Assembly (NCBI GenBank): GCA_015665415.1
Contig: JADFAE010000005.1
Location: forward strand, 186,001 to 250,000
DNA length: 64,000 nt
Direction of reading: 5' to 3'
Source of the DNA: Roseobacter sp.
Lineage (GTDB): Bacteria; Pseudomonadota; Alphaproteobacteria; Rhodobacterales; Rhodobacteraceae
Below, in pieces: positions 63,608 to 64,000 of the stretch. Numbering within the stretch: position 1 is the stretch's first letter; the number at the start of each line of letters is the position of its first letter. Below the pieces are notes generated by a model. It was not told where the DNA came from and searched no databases. It saw only the letters and a list, made by a program, of their open reading frames with translations. Position numbers and translations under genes: made by a program.

Positions 63608-64000
63608 GGCGGCCCGCGTTCAGTTGGCCCTTGGTTCAGGCAGAGCGTCTGTGCCGGTGGATCCTGACCCTAGCGGCATGGGATTCCCCTCAGAAACTCT
63701 CTGAATCAAGGGGGCGGTATTTTGGCAACCCGGCGACACCTTGCTGCTCGCTTCACTTTGAAGTGTTTTGAAAATTCGCGCGAAACTTAAAATAAATCTG
63801 CTCTTAGTTGCATTTGTTGGAGAGGTCGCAAACGTGTGGTCGCAAACGTGTGACTGTGCGAGTATTGGCCGTTTTCGCGATTGATAAAGATTTCACTGGA
63901 AATGATATGCAATTTTTGGTTGTATTTGAAGAGTCCCTCAAATGCTGCGATTGCGCGTGTTTTGGTGGACGACTGTCTTGTCCCGGGTCTGGAGGGCCGG
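63608..64000. other. Right-end region without a clear gene
   Basis: About 390 bp. It includes AT-rich sequence near 63780-63820 and a 14-bp tandem repeat. An ATG at 63936 opens a frame that runs off the window edge (MLRLRVFWWTTVLSRVW), which could be the start of the next gene, but too little is visible to judge. Confidence 0.35.
63825..63852 (+). repeat. 14-bp tandem duplication
   Basis: Two exact head-to-tail copies of GTCGCAAACGTGTG in an AT-rich, apparently non-coding stretch. Could be a slippage product or a paired binding site. Confidence 0.8.

Noticed and set aside
25281-63700. Search for a duplicated tRNA 3' end (att site) matching tRNA-Leu or tRNA-Ser
   Set aside because: No second copy of either tRNA 3' end was noticed by eye, so no island boundary pair can be assigned.
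63936-64000. Possible start of a gene running off the right edge
   Set aside because: Only about 20 codons are visible and they match no family, so it is not listed as a CDS.

Overview
The window is high-GC, densely coding DNA that looks like a Rhodobacteraceae (Roseobacter-group, Alphaproteobacteria) chromosome. Pointers are two separate TRAP transporter systems, a BASS carrier, AEC exporter, many FCD-type GntR and Lrp/AsnC regulators, a carA/YqeY divergent pair, the aa3 oxidase subunit ctaD, lipB, and a SPOR-lipoprotein/dac/tmk/holB/tatD operon. This assignment rests on gene content and protein style only; no search was run.

Layout. 1-10.4 kb: ilvC (cut by the window edge), a tandem pair of Lrp/AsnC regulators, a class-V aminotransferase, a UbiH-type FAD hydroxylase, a HAD 5'-nucleotidase, a GntR regulator, a membrane GT2 glycosyltransferase with a GspE-N-like front domain, carA and a YqeY/GatB-like protein. 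10.6-17.0 kb: a C4-dicarboxylate-type two-component system (DctB/DctD) directly followed by its likely target, a DctPQM TRAP transporter. 17.1-25.1 kb: DUF2244 protein, ctaD, a HIT protein, a degenerate-LuxR/alpha-beta-hydrolase fusion, lipB and a secreted peptidoglycan-binding-like protein.

25.2-43.6 kb is accessory. It begins with tRNA-Leu(GAG) followed at once by the decayed C-terminus of a large serine recombinase, then an acyl-CoA ligase and a biotinyl-carboxyltransferase fusion, and then an aryl polyene / xanthomonadin-like pigment cluster (29.5-42.8 kb). In that cluster a chorismatase would make the hydroxybenzoate starter; an AMP ligase and an ACP would load it; a ketosynthase, a chain-length-factor-like partner, a ketoreductase and two hotdog dehydratases would build the polyene; a methyltransferase would modify it; a DPM1-like glycosyltransferase and two acyltransferases would attach it to a lipid; and an MMPL pump with a LolA-like protein would export it. 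Most genes overlap by 4 bp in one long minus-strand operon.

43.6-55.4 kb: a secreted muramidase-like protein, a second TRAP system (dctP, terminator-like hairpin, dctQM) with a BASS carrier and a DadA-like FAD amino-acid oxidoreductase under a divergent LysR; then a ThDP enzyme diverging from a GntR regulator that is followed by an Asp/Glu-racemase-like protein, with an AEC transporter facing them. This looks like an organic-acid/amino-acid catabolic region. 55.5-61.1 kb: a conserved housekeeping operon (SPOR lipoprotein, D,D-carboxypeptidase, thymidylate kinase, DNA polymerase III delta', TatD DNase, MBL hydrolase).

61.5-64.0 kb: tRNA-Ser(TGA) followed by a scar of mobile-element debris: a tyrosine integrase lacking its N-terminus, a truncated peptidoglycan-binding lysin, a coiled-coil phage-like protein, a frameshifted integrase N-terminus on the opposite strand, and a serine recombinase fragment fused tail-to-tail to it.
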